A stretch of DNA of 64,000 nucleotides from Psychrobacter phenylpyruvicus DSM 7000 = NBRC 102152 (lineage in GTDB: Bacteria; Pseudomonadota; Gammaproteobacteria; Pseudomonadales; Moraxellaceae): positions 1-64,000 of the forward strand of contig NZ_JMKP01000014.1 of the NCBI RefSeq assembly GCF_000685805.1, written 5' to 3'. Positions 29,102-38,362 of the stretch are shown here, one piece after another. A model generated the notes under the pieces. It searched no databases. It had not been told where the DNA came from and saw only the letters and a list, made by a program, of their open reading frames with translations. The first letter of the stretch is position 1; the number at the start of each line of letters is the position of its first letter. Both the position numbers and the translations under genes were made by a program.

Positions 29102-30280
29102 ATGACTTCGTCAACAAATAACGATAATAACGCTAATAACAATACCCAAACAGGGGCTACTGAACAATTTTCAGCTCCTGAGAATGTATTGGTTGAATTA
29201 CGCCAAAAAATTGACCAAGTGGATGGTGAAATTTTACAGCTCATTAGTAATCGTGCCAAACTTGCGCAAGAAGTGGCTGTTTTCAAAAAAGAACACGCAG
29301 ATGAGGTGGATACCAACCCCATCTTCTACCGCCCAGAGCGTGAAGCGCAGGTTCTAAAAAATATTATGAAGCGCAACCAAGCTTCAGACAGTCCTATTAG
29401 TGATGAGAAGATGGCGCGCTTGTTTCGCGAAATTATGTCGATTTGCTTAGATTTAGAAGCTCCGCAAAAAATTGCATTTTTAGGTCCTGTCGGCACCTTT
29501 ACTCATGCCGCGGCATTAAAGCACTTTGGTAAGGCTTCTACTACGGTACCCTTAACCACTATTACTGACGTATTCCGTGAGGTTGAAGCAGGTTCTGCTA
29601 TGTATGGTGTGGTGCCGGTGGAGAACTCTTCAGAGGGGGTGGTAAACCATACCCTTGATGGCTTCTTAACTTCCTCACTGAAAATTATCGGTGAAGTAGA
29701 GCTGCCTATCCATCATAACTTCTTAGTGGCAGAACACACCAAAGTTGACAGCTTGAGCCGTATCTACTCGCATCAACAGTCATTGGCCCAGTGTCGTCAT
29801 TGGCTGGATGTGAACTATCCTAATGTAGAGCGAGTTCAGGTCTCAAGTAATGGTGAAGCGGCACGTAGATTAAAGAATGAGTGGCATTCGGCGGCCATTG
29901 CTGGTGATGTGGCTGTAGCTGAGTATGGTTTATATAAGCTGCATGAAAATATTGAGGACAACCCAGGCAATACCACTCGATTCCTAATCATTGGTCATGA
30001 AGATATCGCGCCTTCAGGTCATGACAAAACCTCCATCTTAGTCTCAGCGCATAACAAAGCAGGGGCGTTGATTGAAATTCTGAAGCCGTTGTCTAAGTAT
30101 GGGGTATCTATGACCAGTATTGAGACCCGTCCTGAACGTCCAAACAAGTGGGCATACGTGTTCTTTATCGATATGGAAGGTCATATTGAAGATGAGAATG
30201 TTAGAGCCGCTATTGAGGAGATTCGTCCTTTAGTCCGTGATGTTAGAATTTTAGGCTCTTACCCTCAAGCCGTTATTTAG
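29102..30280 (+). CDS. pheA: Bifunctional chorismate mutase/prephenate dehydratase
   Basis: Makes phenylpyruvate from chorismate through prephenate. In this 392-residue protein an AroQ-type chorismate mutase covers residues about 25-115 (ELRQKIDQVDGEILQLISNR with the catalytic arginine and lysine positions). The prephenate dehydratase domain covers about 120-300 (KIAFLGPVGTFTHAAALKHFG, VVPVENSSEGVV, NTTRFLIIG), and an ACT domain closes the protein (about 310-385, KAGALIEILKPLSKYGVSM) for phenylalanine feedback. The ESRP loop of the ACT domain reads ETRPER. The first 20 residues are an Asn/Thr-rich disordered leader. It is followed by hisC and tyrA-aroA in the order known from Pseudomonas and relatives. 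Confidence 0.95.
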   Translation: MTSSTNNDNNANNNTQTGATEQFSAPENVLVELRQKIDQVDGEILQLISNRAKLAQEVAVFKKEHADEVDTNPIFYRPEREAQVLKNIMKRNQASDSPISDEKMARLFREIMSICLDLEAPQKIAFLGPVGTFTHAAALKHFGKASTTVPLTTITDVFREVEAGSAMYGVVPVENSSEGVVNHTLDGFLTSSLKIIGEVELPIHHNFLVAEHTKVDSLSRIYSHQQSLAQCRHWLDVNYPNVERVQVSSNGEAARRLKNEWHSAAIAGDVAVAEYGLYKLHENIEDNPGNTTRFLIIGHEDIAPSGHDKTSILVSAHNKAGALIEILKPLSKYGVSMTSIETRPERPNKWAYVFFIDMEGHIEDENVRAAIEEIRPLVRDVRILGSYPQAVI

Positions 30281-30332
30281 AGCCTTAAGCTATTATTAAG
30301 CCTTAAGCTGCTGTTTAAAGCTTAAGGCTTAA
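30281..30332 (+). promoter_or_regulatory. Hairpin with duplicated left arm between pheA and hisC
   Basis: A perfect 13-bp stem TTAAGCCTTAAGC (30296-30308) with GCTTAAGGCTTAA (30320-30332). A second copy of the left arm core AGCCTTAAGCT lies at 30281-30291, directly after the pheA stop codon. The single right arm could pair with either left arm. No T-run follows. Confidence 0.5.
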
Positions 30333-30401
30333 AGCTAAAATGTTGTTAATCCGCCAGTATCAGTTACCCATTGGCTATTTGTCACAAAATTAGGTAAAAC
30401 C

Positions 30402-31505
30402 ATGACCGAAAAAACATTTTTAACCCCAGCCTACGATAGCATCCTAAAACTAAAAGCTTATCAAACCGGTAAATCTGTTGAGGATTTAAAGCGTGAGTAT
30501 GAGGTTAATGATGTCCTAAAATTAGCTAGTAACGAGAACCCTTTGGGATCGTCTCCTTATGTGACCCTCGCGATTACCAAGCAGTTGGATCAGCTGGCTC
30601 GCTATCCAGATTGTAACGGTACGAATTTAAAGCAAGCGGTGGCAGACTTTAATGATGTGCATAGCAGTCAAGTCACTTTGGGTAATGGCTCTAACGACTT
30701 ATTAGATATCATCGCTCGGACGTTTGTTAGTCATAACGATGCCATAGTTTATAGTGAGTACGCCTTCATTGTGTACTCTATGTTGGCCAAAATGATTGGA
30801 GCTACTGGGATTGAAGTGCCTGCTAAGCGCTATGGGCATGACTTACAGGCGATGCTTGAGGCCATTCAGCAAAGCGGTAATGTGCGTATGGTATTTATTG
30901 CCAACCCCAATAACCCAACCGGTACTTTATTGAGCAAACAAGAGATTCGAGAGTTTGTAGAGCAAGTACCAGCACATGTTTTGGTGGTATTGGATGAGGC
31001 TTATATTGAATACTGCGAAGAGAGTAATAATCGTCAGTTAATTGATGAGTTTGATAACGTTATATTGGTAAGAACCTTCTCTAAAGCATATGGGCTGGCG
31101 GGTCTGCGTGTCGGTTATGCCTTAAGTCATGCGAATATTGCGGATATGCTGAACCGTATCAGACAGCCATTTAATGTCAGTTTATTGGCGCAATCAGCTG
31201 CGGTAGCTGCTTTGGCCGATCAAGATTTTATCGCCAAAGTTCATAAAATAAACGATGGTCAGATGCGCTGGATCTGTAAGCAATTTGATGCGCTAGGCCT
31301 AGGCTTTGTTAAGTCGTATGCCAACTTCGTCATGGTGAATGTAGGCGACGCTGATAGCATTAACCAAGCTTTATTAGAGCAAGGTATCCTAGTACTTCCT
31401 TTGGCAAGTTATGGGCTTGATGAGTGGCTACGTATTACGGTAGGAACTCCAGAGGACAATACTCGGCTAATAGATACTCTTCGCGACACCTTGGAATCTA
31501 TGTAA
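30402..31505 (+). CDS. hisC: Histidinol-phosphate aminotransferase
   Basis: PLP enzyme making histidinol phosphate; members next to aromatic genes also act on phenylpyruvate and hydroxyphenylpyruvate. 367 residues, fold type I: ASNENPLGSSP, NGSNDLLDII, FIANPNNPTGT, VVLDEAYIEY and the Schiff-base lysine in RTFSKAYGLAGLRVGY. No other his genes are near; its place between pheA and tyrA-aroA suggests the broad aromatic role (HisHb type) as well as histidine synthesis. The functional split is inference. Confidence 0.93.
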   Translation: MTEKTFLTPAYDSILKLKAYQTGKSVEDLKREYEVNDVLKLASNENPLGSSPYVTLAITKQLDQLARYPDCNGTNLKQAVADFNDVHSSQVTLGNGSNDLLDIIARTFVSHNDAIVYSEYAFIVYSMLAKMIGATGIEVPAKRYGHDLQAMLEAIQQSGNVRMVFIANPNNPTGTLLSKQEIREFVEQVPAHVLVVLDEAYIEYCEESNNRQLIDEFDNVILVRTFSKAYGLAGLRVGYALSHANIADMLNRIRQPFNVSLLAQSAAVAALADQDFIAKVHKINDGQMRWICKQFDALGLGFVKSYANFVMVNVGDADSINQALLEQGILVLPLASYGLDEWLRITVGTPEDNTRLIDTLRDTLESM

Positions 31506-31592
31506 GTTTGCTATACTACATTGTTTTGGCAGTTGTGATGAAGCGCAAAAGCCAGTCAAAGCACTTTAATAAAGCAATATAAAATTGATATC

Positions 31593-31628
31593 CTCATTAT
31601 TAATATAATACTCATTACTAATATAATA
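31593..31628 (+). repeat. 18-bp tandem duplication upstream of tyrA-aroA
   Basis: CTCATTATTAATATAATA and CTCATTACTAATATAATA lie head to tail with one mismatch, each containing TATAAT (31604-31609 and 31622-31627). They end 18 bases before the ATG. Either could act as a -10 box, but neither has a good -35 at the right spacing. Confidence 0.6.
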
Positions 31629-31646
31629 AAAGTAGGTTAATAAAAA

Positions 31647-33944
31647 ATGCTGTTTGAACAGGTTTGTATAATAGGTTTGGGCTTAATTGGTGCAAGCTTG
31701 GCTCAAGCTATCAGAGACAGACAGCTGGTTGGAAGGTTGGTAGCGGTAGACAAGCATGCTGCTAGTATCGAAACCGCCATAGCAGACGATGTGATAGATG
31801 CAGGCAGTGATTCATTATTTGATGTGGTAACAGGCAGTGACTGTATCATTGTGGCAGTCCCAGTTAAGACTGTCGGTGCTGTCTTCAAGGATATCGAACA
31901 AGCCATGCAACAAGGCTTAATTGAAAAAGATTGCATCATCAGTGACGTCAGTAGTACCAAGCAAAATGTGGTCGAGGCTGCCAAAGAAGTCTTTCAACAG
32001 CTGCCTTCAGGTTTTGTACCGGCGCATCCCATCGCTGGAGCCGAGCAGTCTGGCTATAATGCCCGCCGTAGCAACTTATTTGTCAATCATAGCTTAATCA
32101 TTTGTGAGCTAAAGTCCACTGACCCTAACGCCATTGATAAGGTGGCTAAGCTTTGGGAGGGTGTGGGTGCCACCATTATGAAAATGGGGGTCGAGCATCA
32201 CGATGCAGTACTGGCTTACACTAGCCATTTACCGCATTTACTGGCCTTTAACTTAGTAGAACAATTGGCCAGTCATGATGATAATATGGATATTTTTCGC
32301 TATGCAGCCGGGGGTTTTCGAGATTTCACCCGCATCGCCGCCAGCGATCCAGTCATGTGGCATGATATTTTTATTGCCAATAAACCAGCTTTAATCAATG
32401 CTTTGGATGAATACAGCAAATATTTATCAGAATTACGCAGTTTAATTATTAATGAGGATTCTACTCAACTATTAGGTTTACTGGGCCGGGCTCAATCCGC
32501 CAGAAAACATTTCGGTCATATGCTGACCAGCACTCCTTATACAAAAAAACTAACGGACCCTTCTAATACGGACAACTCTATGGCAACCTCAAATCAAGCC
32601 TCTAGCGCATACATTATTACCCCAAGTACCACTATTAATGGCAGCATGACTGTTCCAGGCGATAAATCTATCTCCCACCGCAGTATTATGTTTGGCAGTT
32701 TGGCTGAAGGGGTTACCAAGGTCACTGGATTTTTAGAAGGAGAAGATGCCTTAGCAACCCTACAAGCTTTTAGAGATATGGGGGTCACTATTGAAGGTCC
32801 AGAAAATGGGGAAGTAACCATTCATGGTGTGGGGATTAATGGACTTAAGCCCAGTAAAACGCCTTTATATATGGGCAACTCTGGTACGACCATGCGTTTG
32901 TTATCGGGTATTCTAGCAGCTCAGCCATTCGATAGCGTGTTAACCGGTGATGCCAGCCTATCGAAGCGTCCTATGGAGCGTGTGGCGAAGCCATTACGTG
33001 AGATGGGCGCTACACTACAAACCACAGGTGAGCGCGGCACCGCACCTATTAGTATTACTGGTAGCGATAAGCGAGGCAGTAAGCTACAAGGCATTACTTA
33101 TGATATGCCAGTGGCTTCGGCACAAGTTAAATCATGCTTGTTGCTAGCCGGCCTATGGGCAGAAGGCAAGACCACAGTGATTCAGCCTGAAATTAGCCGT
33201 GACCATACTGAGCGTATGTTAACTGCCTTTGGTTATGACGTCGAAGTTGAAGACAATAAAATCAGTGTGGTTGGCGGCGGTAAGCTGACAGCGTGTGATA
33301 TTGCGGTGCCTGCTGATATCTCTTCTGCAGCTTTCTTTATGGTAGCGGCTGCCATTGCCAAAGACAGTGAAATTACCATTACTAAGGTCGGTATGAACCC
33401 CACACGTACCGGGGTTATTGATATCTTAAAGCTGATGAATGCTGATATCACTATTAGTAATGAGACCTTTGTTGGCGGTGAGCCTGTCGCTGATATCACA
33501 ATTAAGTCTTCACAATTAAAAGGCATTCAAATCCCTGAAGAGCTAGTGCCACTGGCCATTGACGAGTTCCCAGTATTGTTTATTGCTGCCAGCTGTGCTG
33601 AAGGTCAAACTGTGCTTACCGGTGCCAAAGAATTGCGTGTCAAAGAGTCGGATCGTATCGCAGTGATGGCGGATGGTCTAACTCAGCTAGGCGTGGACTG
33701 CACTGTGACAGAAGATGGTATTATCATTGAAGGTAAAGGTGGCGATAATTCAGAAGCGGTATTTGGCGGCGCAGAGATTTATTCACATCATGACCATCGT
33801 ATTGCCATGAGCTTCTCGGTAGCCAGCTTAAGAGCCTCAGATACTATTAAAATTGAAGGGGTTGAAACGGTAAATACTAGCTTCCCAGGATTTGCTGAGC
33901 TGTGTAATAGACTGGGTATGAATATTGAAGTGAAGTCGGTATAG
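31647..33944 (+). CDS. tyrA-aroA: Fused prephenate dehydrogenase / EPSP synthase
   Basis: Two-enzyme fusion of 765 residues. The N-terminal prephenate dehydrogenase (about 1-290) has the dinucleotide fold [15 protein letters not shown], the catalytic-region [18 protein letters not shown] and SHLPHLLAF. After a polar Ser/Thr/Asn linker (about 291-320) comes 5-enolpyruvylshikimate-3-phosphate synthase: [55 protein letters not shown] and [11 protein letters not shown]. The fusion therefore joins a shikimate-pathway step with tyrosine synthesis. It is known from Pseudomonas and Acinetobacter relatives, so it is a taxonomic marker rather than a novelty. An internal ATG (32580, residue 312) sits at the linker and might allow a free AroA, but no clear ribosome binding site is seen. 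cmk and rpsA, usual next genes, are absent. Confidence 0.95.
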   Translation: MLFEQVCIIGLGLIGASLAQAIRDRQLVGRLVAVDKHAASIETAIADDVIDAGSDSLFDVVTGSDCIIVAVPVKTVGAVFKDIEQAMQQGLIEKDCIISDVSSTKQNVVEAAKEVFQQLPSGFVPAHPIAGAEQSGYNARRSNLFVNHSLIICELKSTDPNAIDKVAKLWEGVGATIMKMGVEHHDAVLAYTSHLPHLLAFNLVEQLASHDDNMDIFRYAAGGFRDFTRIAASDPVMWHDIFIANKPALINALDEYSKYLSELRSLIINEDSTQLLGLLGRAQSARKHFGHMLTSTPYTKKLTDPSNTDNSMATSNQASSAYIITPSTTINGSMTVPGDKSISHRSIMFGSLAEGVTKVTGFLEGEDALATLQAFRDMGVTIEGPENGEVTIHGVGINGLKPSKTPLYMGNSGTTMRLLSGILAAQPFDSVLTGDASLSKRPMERVAKPLREMGATLQTTGERGTAPISITGSDKRGSKLQGITYDMPVASAQVKSCLLLAGLWAEGKTTVIQPEISRDHTERMLTAFGYDVEVEDNKISVVGGGKLTACDIAVPADISSAAFFMVAAAIAKDSEITITKVGMNPTRTGVIDILKLMNADITISNETFVGGEPVADITIKSSQLKGIQIPEELVPLAIDEFPVLFIAASCAEGQTVLTGAKELRVKESDRIAVMADGLTQLGVDCTVTEDGIIIEGKGGDNSEAVFGGAEIYSHHDHRIAMSFSVASLRASDTIKIEGVETVNTSFPGFAELCNRLGMNIEVKSV

Positions 33945-34047
33945 CTCTCACTATTGATTACAGATCTAGCCTCAGATATTCAGCAGTAAATTTTAATAAA
34001 GCAAAATAAAAGTGTGATAAAAAAGATAGATATTAAAAGACAAAAAT

Positions 34048-34082
34048 AAAGCCATCCTAACCAGGGTGGCTTTGCTCTTTTT
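34048..34082 (+). terminator. Probable rho-independent terminator of tyrA-aroA
   Basis: AAAGCCATCCT and AGGGTGGCTTT pair around AACC with one wobble and are followed by GCTCTTTTTA. Confidence 0.7.
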
Positions 34083-34197
34083 ATGCTAATAAAGATAATA
34101 CACAGTTGTCCGCTAGCAGCCTATATAATGGACAGCCAATATTCAGCAAACAAATAGACTCACTCACACATCGCAAGCCGTATTCTGGATTGTTTAT

Positions 34198-35157
34198 ATG
34201 TCTTTATCCACCTCAAACAACAGCACACCCAGCAAACCCAAAACCGCAGTAGTGCATACCACCAGCAAGGGTATTCTCACAGCTTTAGCCGCCTTTAGTA
34301 TCTGGGGTAGCTTCCCGTTTTATTTTAAGCAACTAGGAGAATACAATGCGGTTGAAATTATTGGGCACCGTATTGTCTGGACTTTTGCCTGTTTGGCGGT
34401 GTTTTTGGTGGTGACCAAACGCTGGCAGTGGATAAGCACTCTGAAATCAAATCCTCGTCTAATCTGGATTACTTTTTTATCGGGTATTATTATTGCCATT
34501 AACTGGCTCACTTATGTTTGGGCGGTCAATGCCAATCTGATATTAGAGGCCAGTTTGGGCTACTTCATTAGCCCTTTAATCGGTATTTTATTATCCCTAG
34601 TGTTTTTGCAAGAAAGATTGCGTCCGCTGCAGTGGATTGCTGTGTCACTTGCCTTAGCTTCGGTGTTAATTCAAGTGGTGATGCTGGGCAGTATTCCCTG
34701 GGTATCTTTGGTGTTGGCCTGCTCCTTTAGTGTGTATGGAGTCATGCAAAGACGCACCCCACTGCAAGCAGTAGATGCGATGTTTATAGAGACAGCTTTG
34801 CTAGTGCCCATTTGTATCTGGTGGTTTATGAGCTCTGATGTGGCCAGCTCATCACTGTCATTTTGGCTGAGCAATAAGATTTGGTTTTTGATGCTTGCCG
34901 GCCCCATTACTTTGATACCTCTATTGTTATTTAACAAATCAACCAAAATGGTGGCTTTTAGTATTTTAAGCTTTATGAACTATCTGACCCCGACCATTAT
35001 TTTCTTATTGGCTATCTTCTATTATCATGAGCCGTTTGATAGCCAAAGATTAATGATCTTTAGCCTGATTTGGTTTGGGTTATTTTTATTTAGTATTGAT
35101 TTGTGGCAAAACAGACCCTCTAAAATGCTAAAAAAAGAAACACTTAGTAGCGAATAA
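34198..35157 (+). CDS. rarD: RarD-type permease of the EamA/DMT family
   Basis: Integral-membrane protein of 319 residues with about ten transmembrane helices and two EamA halves, of the RarD (chloramphenicol-sensitive protein) type. Family marks: the KGILTALAAFSIWGSFPFYFK opening region, HRIVWTFACL, NWLTYVWAVNANLILEASLGYFISPL and PLLLFNKSTK. Transport substrate is not established for the family. A polar, threonine/lysine-rich N-terminus precedes helix 1. Monocistronic. Its neighbour folB starts 128 bases downstream. Confidence 0.9.
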   Translation: MSLSTSNNSTPSKPKTAVVHTTSKGILTALAAFSIWGSFPFYFKQLGEYNAVEIIGHRIVWTFACLAVFLVVTKRWQWISTLKSNPRLIWITFLSGIIIAINWLTYVWAVNANLILEASLGYFISPLIGILLSLVFLQERLRPLQWIAVSLALASVLIQVVMLGSIPWVSLVLACSFSVYGVMQRRTPLQAVDAMFIETALLVPICIWWFMSSDVASSSLSFWLSNKIWFLMLAGPITLIPLLLFNKSTKMVAFSILSFMNYLTPTIIFLLAIFYYHEPFDSQRLMIFSLIWFGLFLFSIDLWQNRPSKMLKKETLSSE

Positions 35158-35285
35158 GTCCATTAACTACCTTTATCTAGCCAAGTACAACCTAGCCAAG
35201 TATAAGTTAAGCCAATAGAGCCAAGTAATAGCCAAACTAGGACTAACTACACTAATTATTAGTTTTATAAGATGAGAATATTGTC

Positions 35286-35666
35286 ATGAGAGAGCCACAA
35301 AAAAACACGGATTTTGTTAAGGTTAAAGGACTGAAAGTTAATGCGGTAATAGGGGTATTTGATTGGGAGCGTGAAATTGAACAGCCCCTATTAATTGATG
35401 TATCTATGGCCACAGATATTAGTAAAGCGGGCAAAAGCGATGATATCGAAGATGCCATTAATTACAAAGAAGTATGTGATGATATCACTGAGCTGTGTCA
35501 GCAAACCAAAGCCATGCTGATTGAGCGACTGGCTGAATTAATTGCAGAGCATATCTTAGCCAAATACAACACCAGTCAAGTTGAAGTTAGTGTAGCCAAA
35601 CCCACTGCCATTAGAGAGGCCGATGCGGTTGCCGTCCAAATTATTAGAACTTCTGCTGCAAGCTAG
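35286..35666 (+). CDS. folB: Dihydroneopterin aldolase
   Basis: Converts 7,8-dihydroneopterin to 6-hydroxymethyl-dihydropterin plus glycolaldehyde in folate synthesis. The 126-residue T-fold protein has KVKGLKVNAVIGVFDWERE, then DIEDAINYKEVCDDITE and the C-terminal VEVSVAKPTAIREADAVAV with the catalytic lysine. It is 59 bases ahead of a divergent FolK-like gene, consistent with consecutive steps of the pathway. Confidence 0.93.
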   Translation: MREPQKNTDFVKVKGLKVNAVIGVFDWEREIEQPLLIDVSMATDISKAGKSDDIEDAINYKEVCDDITELCQQTKAMLIERLAELIAEHILAKYNTSQVEVSVAKPTAIREADAVAVQIIRTSAAS

Positions 35667-35725
35667 ATTTGAGTTATAGACCTACAGCTATGGAATCTCA
35701 AAAAACCGTGAGGGGTTAACTATTG

Positions 35726-36397
35726 ATGTGTAGCCATAAACTATCAGCACAATGCTCTATAAAAGAGACTGATGAAAATAGCCTAAGCAGTTCAAAACAC
35801 ATAACTGCCTTAAGTCATTTAAGTTACTTAGACAGCTCAAGCTCTATTCAAGAAAGTATTCAACAGCAAATTATTTCAGAGATTCAGCCTTTATTACAGA
35901 TTGCTGATATCACTCCTGCAGGCTATATTGTCGAGCTCGGCAGTAACCAAAAGGCAAGTTATCATTTGCAGCAAAGTAGGGAAGTGCTTGAAAATCAGGC
36001 GAGTCACGCATATTGGTCGACTGAGTTTATTAATCCAGATTATACAGCTACGGCAGCAAACCCTAAGCCTGACTATACCAATCAGTGCGGTTACTTGCAG
36101 CTAAATAACGCCGATCAGCCTAGATTAAATTTAGGGGAGTTGGTAAAAGCGAGCAAAGTGATTGAAAAACAGATTCAACAAGATTGTTATGAGGCCGAAA
36201 AGATCAATCGGCTTGAAGTCGATGAATTATTGCAATCTATCACCGAGCCTAAAAATAGAGTGGTTATTATAGATATCGATATCTTAGCTATTGTGACTGA
36301 TTCAGGTGAGATCATTGCTGTTGAAGAACGCTACCCATTCAAAAATCATGAATGGGTAGGTTTAATTGAGCTTTATGATAATAAGTGTCTATCTTAA
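35726..36397 (+). CDS. Divergent HPPK (FolK)-like protein
   Basis: A 223-residue protein that looks like a highly diverged hydroxymethyl-dihydropterin pyrophosphokinase. The FolK framework is visible: GYIVELGSNQKASYHLQQS (family: IGLGSN...L..A), YWSTEFINPDYT (after the S.Y.T.P position), YTNQCGYLQLN (the Q-x-D/N-F-x-N position), and RVVIIDIDILAIV where FolK has PR-x-IDLDIL. The two Mg-binding aspartates of the DxD are kept. The N-terminus has about 55 extra residues and the substrate-loop arginines are mostly missing. folB lies immediately upstream. It may be the functional FolK of this organism or a decayed copy. Start at ATG 35726 with GAGGGG upstream; a TTG three bases earlier is less likely. 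Confidence 0.65.
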   Translation: MCSHKLSAQCSIKETDENSLSSSKHITALSHLSYLDSSSSIQESIQQQIISEIQPLLQIADITPAGYIVELGSNQKASYHLQQSREVLENQASHAYWSTEFINPDYTATAANPKPDYTNQCGYLQLNNADQPRLNLGELVKASKVIEKQIQQDCYEAEKINRLEVDELLQSITEPKNRVVIIDIDILAIVTDSGEIIAVEERYPFKNHEWVGLIELYDNKCLS

Positions 36398-36478
36398 ACT
36401 GCAGTGGCTATCTTAAGCCCCAGTTATTACACTCTCAGTATTTTAATTGTTTAAGCGCTTTATAGATGTCATTCATGA

Positions 36479-37336
36479 TTAATTATTCATCATGTCAATC
36501 TCATCTACCGAGATTTTTTCACAGTCTTTGGGCTTAAAGGTTGGGTCTAGTTTGCACAGTGCTTTTTGCAGTTCATTAATACGGGCCTCAGACTGCTGAA
36601 TGTGACTAAGCACTTTGCTAAAGGCTTCAGCAACCGGGTCTTCTGAATCTGGGTTTAGGCCATAAGCACTAAAGTCAACTCTCTCCGATAAGCGTTTGCC
36701 ATTAACCTGCTCATAATTTTTGGAGCTGTCTGGGCAGTCTGGATCTTTAGCTGATTGACTGGCTTTTTGGTTGGTATTGACCGTCTCAGTCTCAGTGGGA
36801 GCATTGATCATTCTGGCAGCGCTACCCACCATAGTTGCTTCAGCAGGAACTTCTTTTACCACAACGGCGTTAGAGCCAATTTTGGCATTTTTACCCACAG
36901 TGAAGGGGCCTAGAACTTTGGCACCTGCACCAACAATAACCCCGTCTTCTAAAGTAGGGTGACGCTTGCCTTGTCCTAAGGAGACACCCCCTAAGGTTAC
37001 GCCATGGTATAAGGTAACATCATCACCAATCTTGGCTGTTTCCCCAATGACAACCCCCATACCGTGGTCAATAAAAAAACGTCTGCCAATTTTCGCTGCC
37101 GGATGAATCTCAATGCCGGTAAGCATGCGAGAGCCATAAGAGATGGCTCGAGCAGAGAATTTATAGTCCTTGTTCCACAGGTAGTGAGCACCGCGGTGTA
37201 ACATCAAAGCATGGATGCCAGGATAGGTTAATAAAACCTCTGTACTGTTTCTGGCAGCTGGGTCACGTTCGAATACCGCAGCGATATCCTCTTGCAATGA
37301 GGCTTTGGCTTTTTTTATGGCTTTAAGTAGTCTCAT
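36479..37336 (-). CDS. cysE: Serine O-acetyltransferase
   Basis: Makes O-acetylserine, the carbon acceptor for cysteine synthesis. The 285-residue protein has an N-terminal helical domain ([18 protein letters not shown]) and the left-handed beta-helix of hexapeptide repeats (about 60-180). The catalytic segment is [18 protein letters not shown] and the acetyl-CoA-site stretch is [20 protein letters not shown]. After the usual end near residue 180 there is a long C-terminal tail to 285, including a [20 protein letters not shown] stretch and a short helix ([18 protein letters not shown]), so it is the longer-tailed bacterial type. It lies 54 bases after trmJ on the same strand, a known gene pair in Pseudomonadales; iscR does not follow here. 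Confidence 0.94.
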   Translation of the reverse strand: MRLLKAIKKAKASLQEDIAAVFERDPAARNSTEVLLTYPGIHALMLHRGAHYLWNKDYKFSARAISYGSRMLTGIEIHPAAKIGRRFFIDHGMGVVIGETAKIGDDVTLYHGVTLGGVSLGQGKRHPTLEDGVIVGAGAKVLGPFTVGKNAKIGSNAVVVKEVPAEATMVGSAARMINAPTETETVNTNQKASQSAKDPDCPDSSKNYEQVNGKRLSERVDFSAYGLNPDSEDPVAEAFSKVLSHIQQSEARINELQKALCKLDPTFKPKDCEKISVDEIDMMNN

Positions 37337-37390
37337 AGGATTGTCTTATTTTATGGTCAGTGTGGGTTAAACATATAGGTCAGTATAACG

Positions 37391-38245
37391 TTACAGCTTT
37401 CTTTTAATCTTAGCAATAATAGAGCTTACAATCTCAAATTCTTTTTGATCCAACTGCAGTCTTGATAGTAAGCGTGATAGGCGGCTCGGTAGCTCCCTTA
37501 GTTTATCAGCTTCTGTGGTTTCTACTAAGTCTAAATGCTGCATCAGCTCAATAATTCGGGTCTGTAGTTGGTTTTTTTGTTGTTGGTCGACAGCTGGCAT
37601 GTCCCAACTTTGCCTCTGTAATATCTCAATCTCAGTATCAGTATCATTAGCAGTCGGCTTAGCCTGTAGATCATGTTGTAGAAAACGACTGTAAATAAAG
37701 CTGGCTATTACCTGTATCGCCGAGGCCACATTAAGTACAGGATAGTCGGGATTGGCGTCTATTTGAATATGATAATCAGCCAAGGCCAACTCTTGGTTAG
37801 TCAGCCCTCGGTCCTCACGGCCAAATAAGATAGCGACCTTGGTCTCATCAATCGGTCTAGCTACAATGATATCAGCTGCTTCAGTGGGAGTGACCACAGG
37901 GCGGGGAATGTGTCGTTGACGACTGCTAGCGGCAAATACCAGATGGCAATCTGCCAAGGCGTCCTCTAAGCTTTCTACCACAGTACAGTCAGCTAATACC
38001 GATTTAGCCCCTGCAGCATGCGCCACACTGTTTTCATCGATAGGCAGCTTAGGGTCAACCACTACTAAATCAGTTAATCCCATAGTTAACATGGCTCTTG
38101 CTGCTGAGCCAATATTGGCAGGCAGGGTAGTATTAACCATCACTATTTTAATGTTCTTTAGGCGTTGACTCAGTAAAGAGTTAGGCTGTAAAGCTTCAGT
38201 GCTAGTGGAATTATGTTTTGTAGAGGGAGAAGTAGGGGCGGTCAT
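37391..38245 (-). CDS. trmJ: tRNA (cytidine/uridine-2'-O-)-methyltransferase TrmJ-like
   Basis: SPOUT-fold RNA methyltransferase, expected to 2'-O-methylate position 32 of tRNAs using SAM. 284 residues with the three SpoU motifs: NTTLPANIGSAARAMLTMG, AILFGREDRGLTNQELALAD and DYPVLNVASAIQVI, which form the trefoil knot. A roughly 30-residue polar N-terminal extension (TSPSTKHNSTSTEALQ) precedes motif I and a helical C-terminal part carries RLSRLLSRLQL. Promoter-proximal gene of the trmJ-cysE pair. Confidence 0.9.
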   Translation of the reverse strand: MTAPTSPSTKHNSTSTEALQPNSLLSQRLKNIKIVMVNTTLPANIGSAARAMLTMGLTDLVVVDPKLPIDENSVAHAAGAKSVLADCTVVESLEDALADCHLVFAASSRQRHIPRPVVTPTEAADIIVARPIDETKVAILFGREDRGLTNQELALADYHIQIDANPDYPVLNVASAIQVIASFIYSRFLQHDLQAKPTANDTDTEIEILQRQSWDMPAVDQQQKNQLQTRIIELMQHLDLVETTEADKLRELPSRLSRLLSRLQLDQKEFEIVSSIIAKIKRKL

Positions 38246-38362
38246 AAAATATCTTAGGCTTATGTATTGCTAATTGAAGCGTTAAGTGTAATGAAAGTTG
38301 GGCTGAAAATCTATCAGTGCTTTTTTTGAGTTAGGTTGAACCCTCTATTGTACCTTTTAATT

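Noticed and set aside
31593..31628. Tandem 18-bp repeat as a plasmid-type iteron or origin
   Set aside because: Only two copies, no replication gene and no DnaA boxes nearby; it sits in a core biosynthetic operon.
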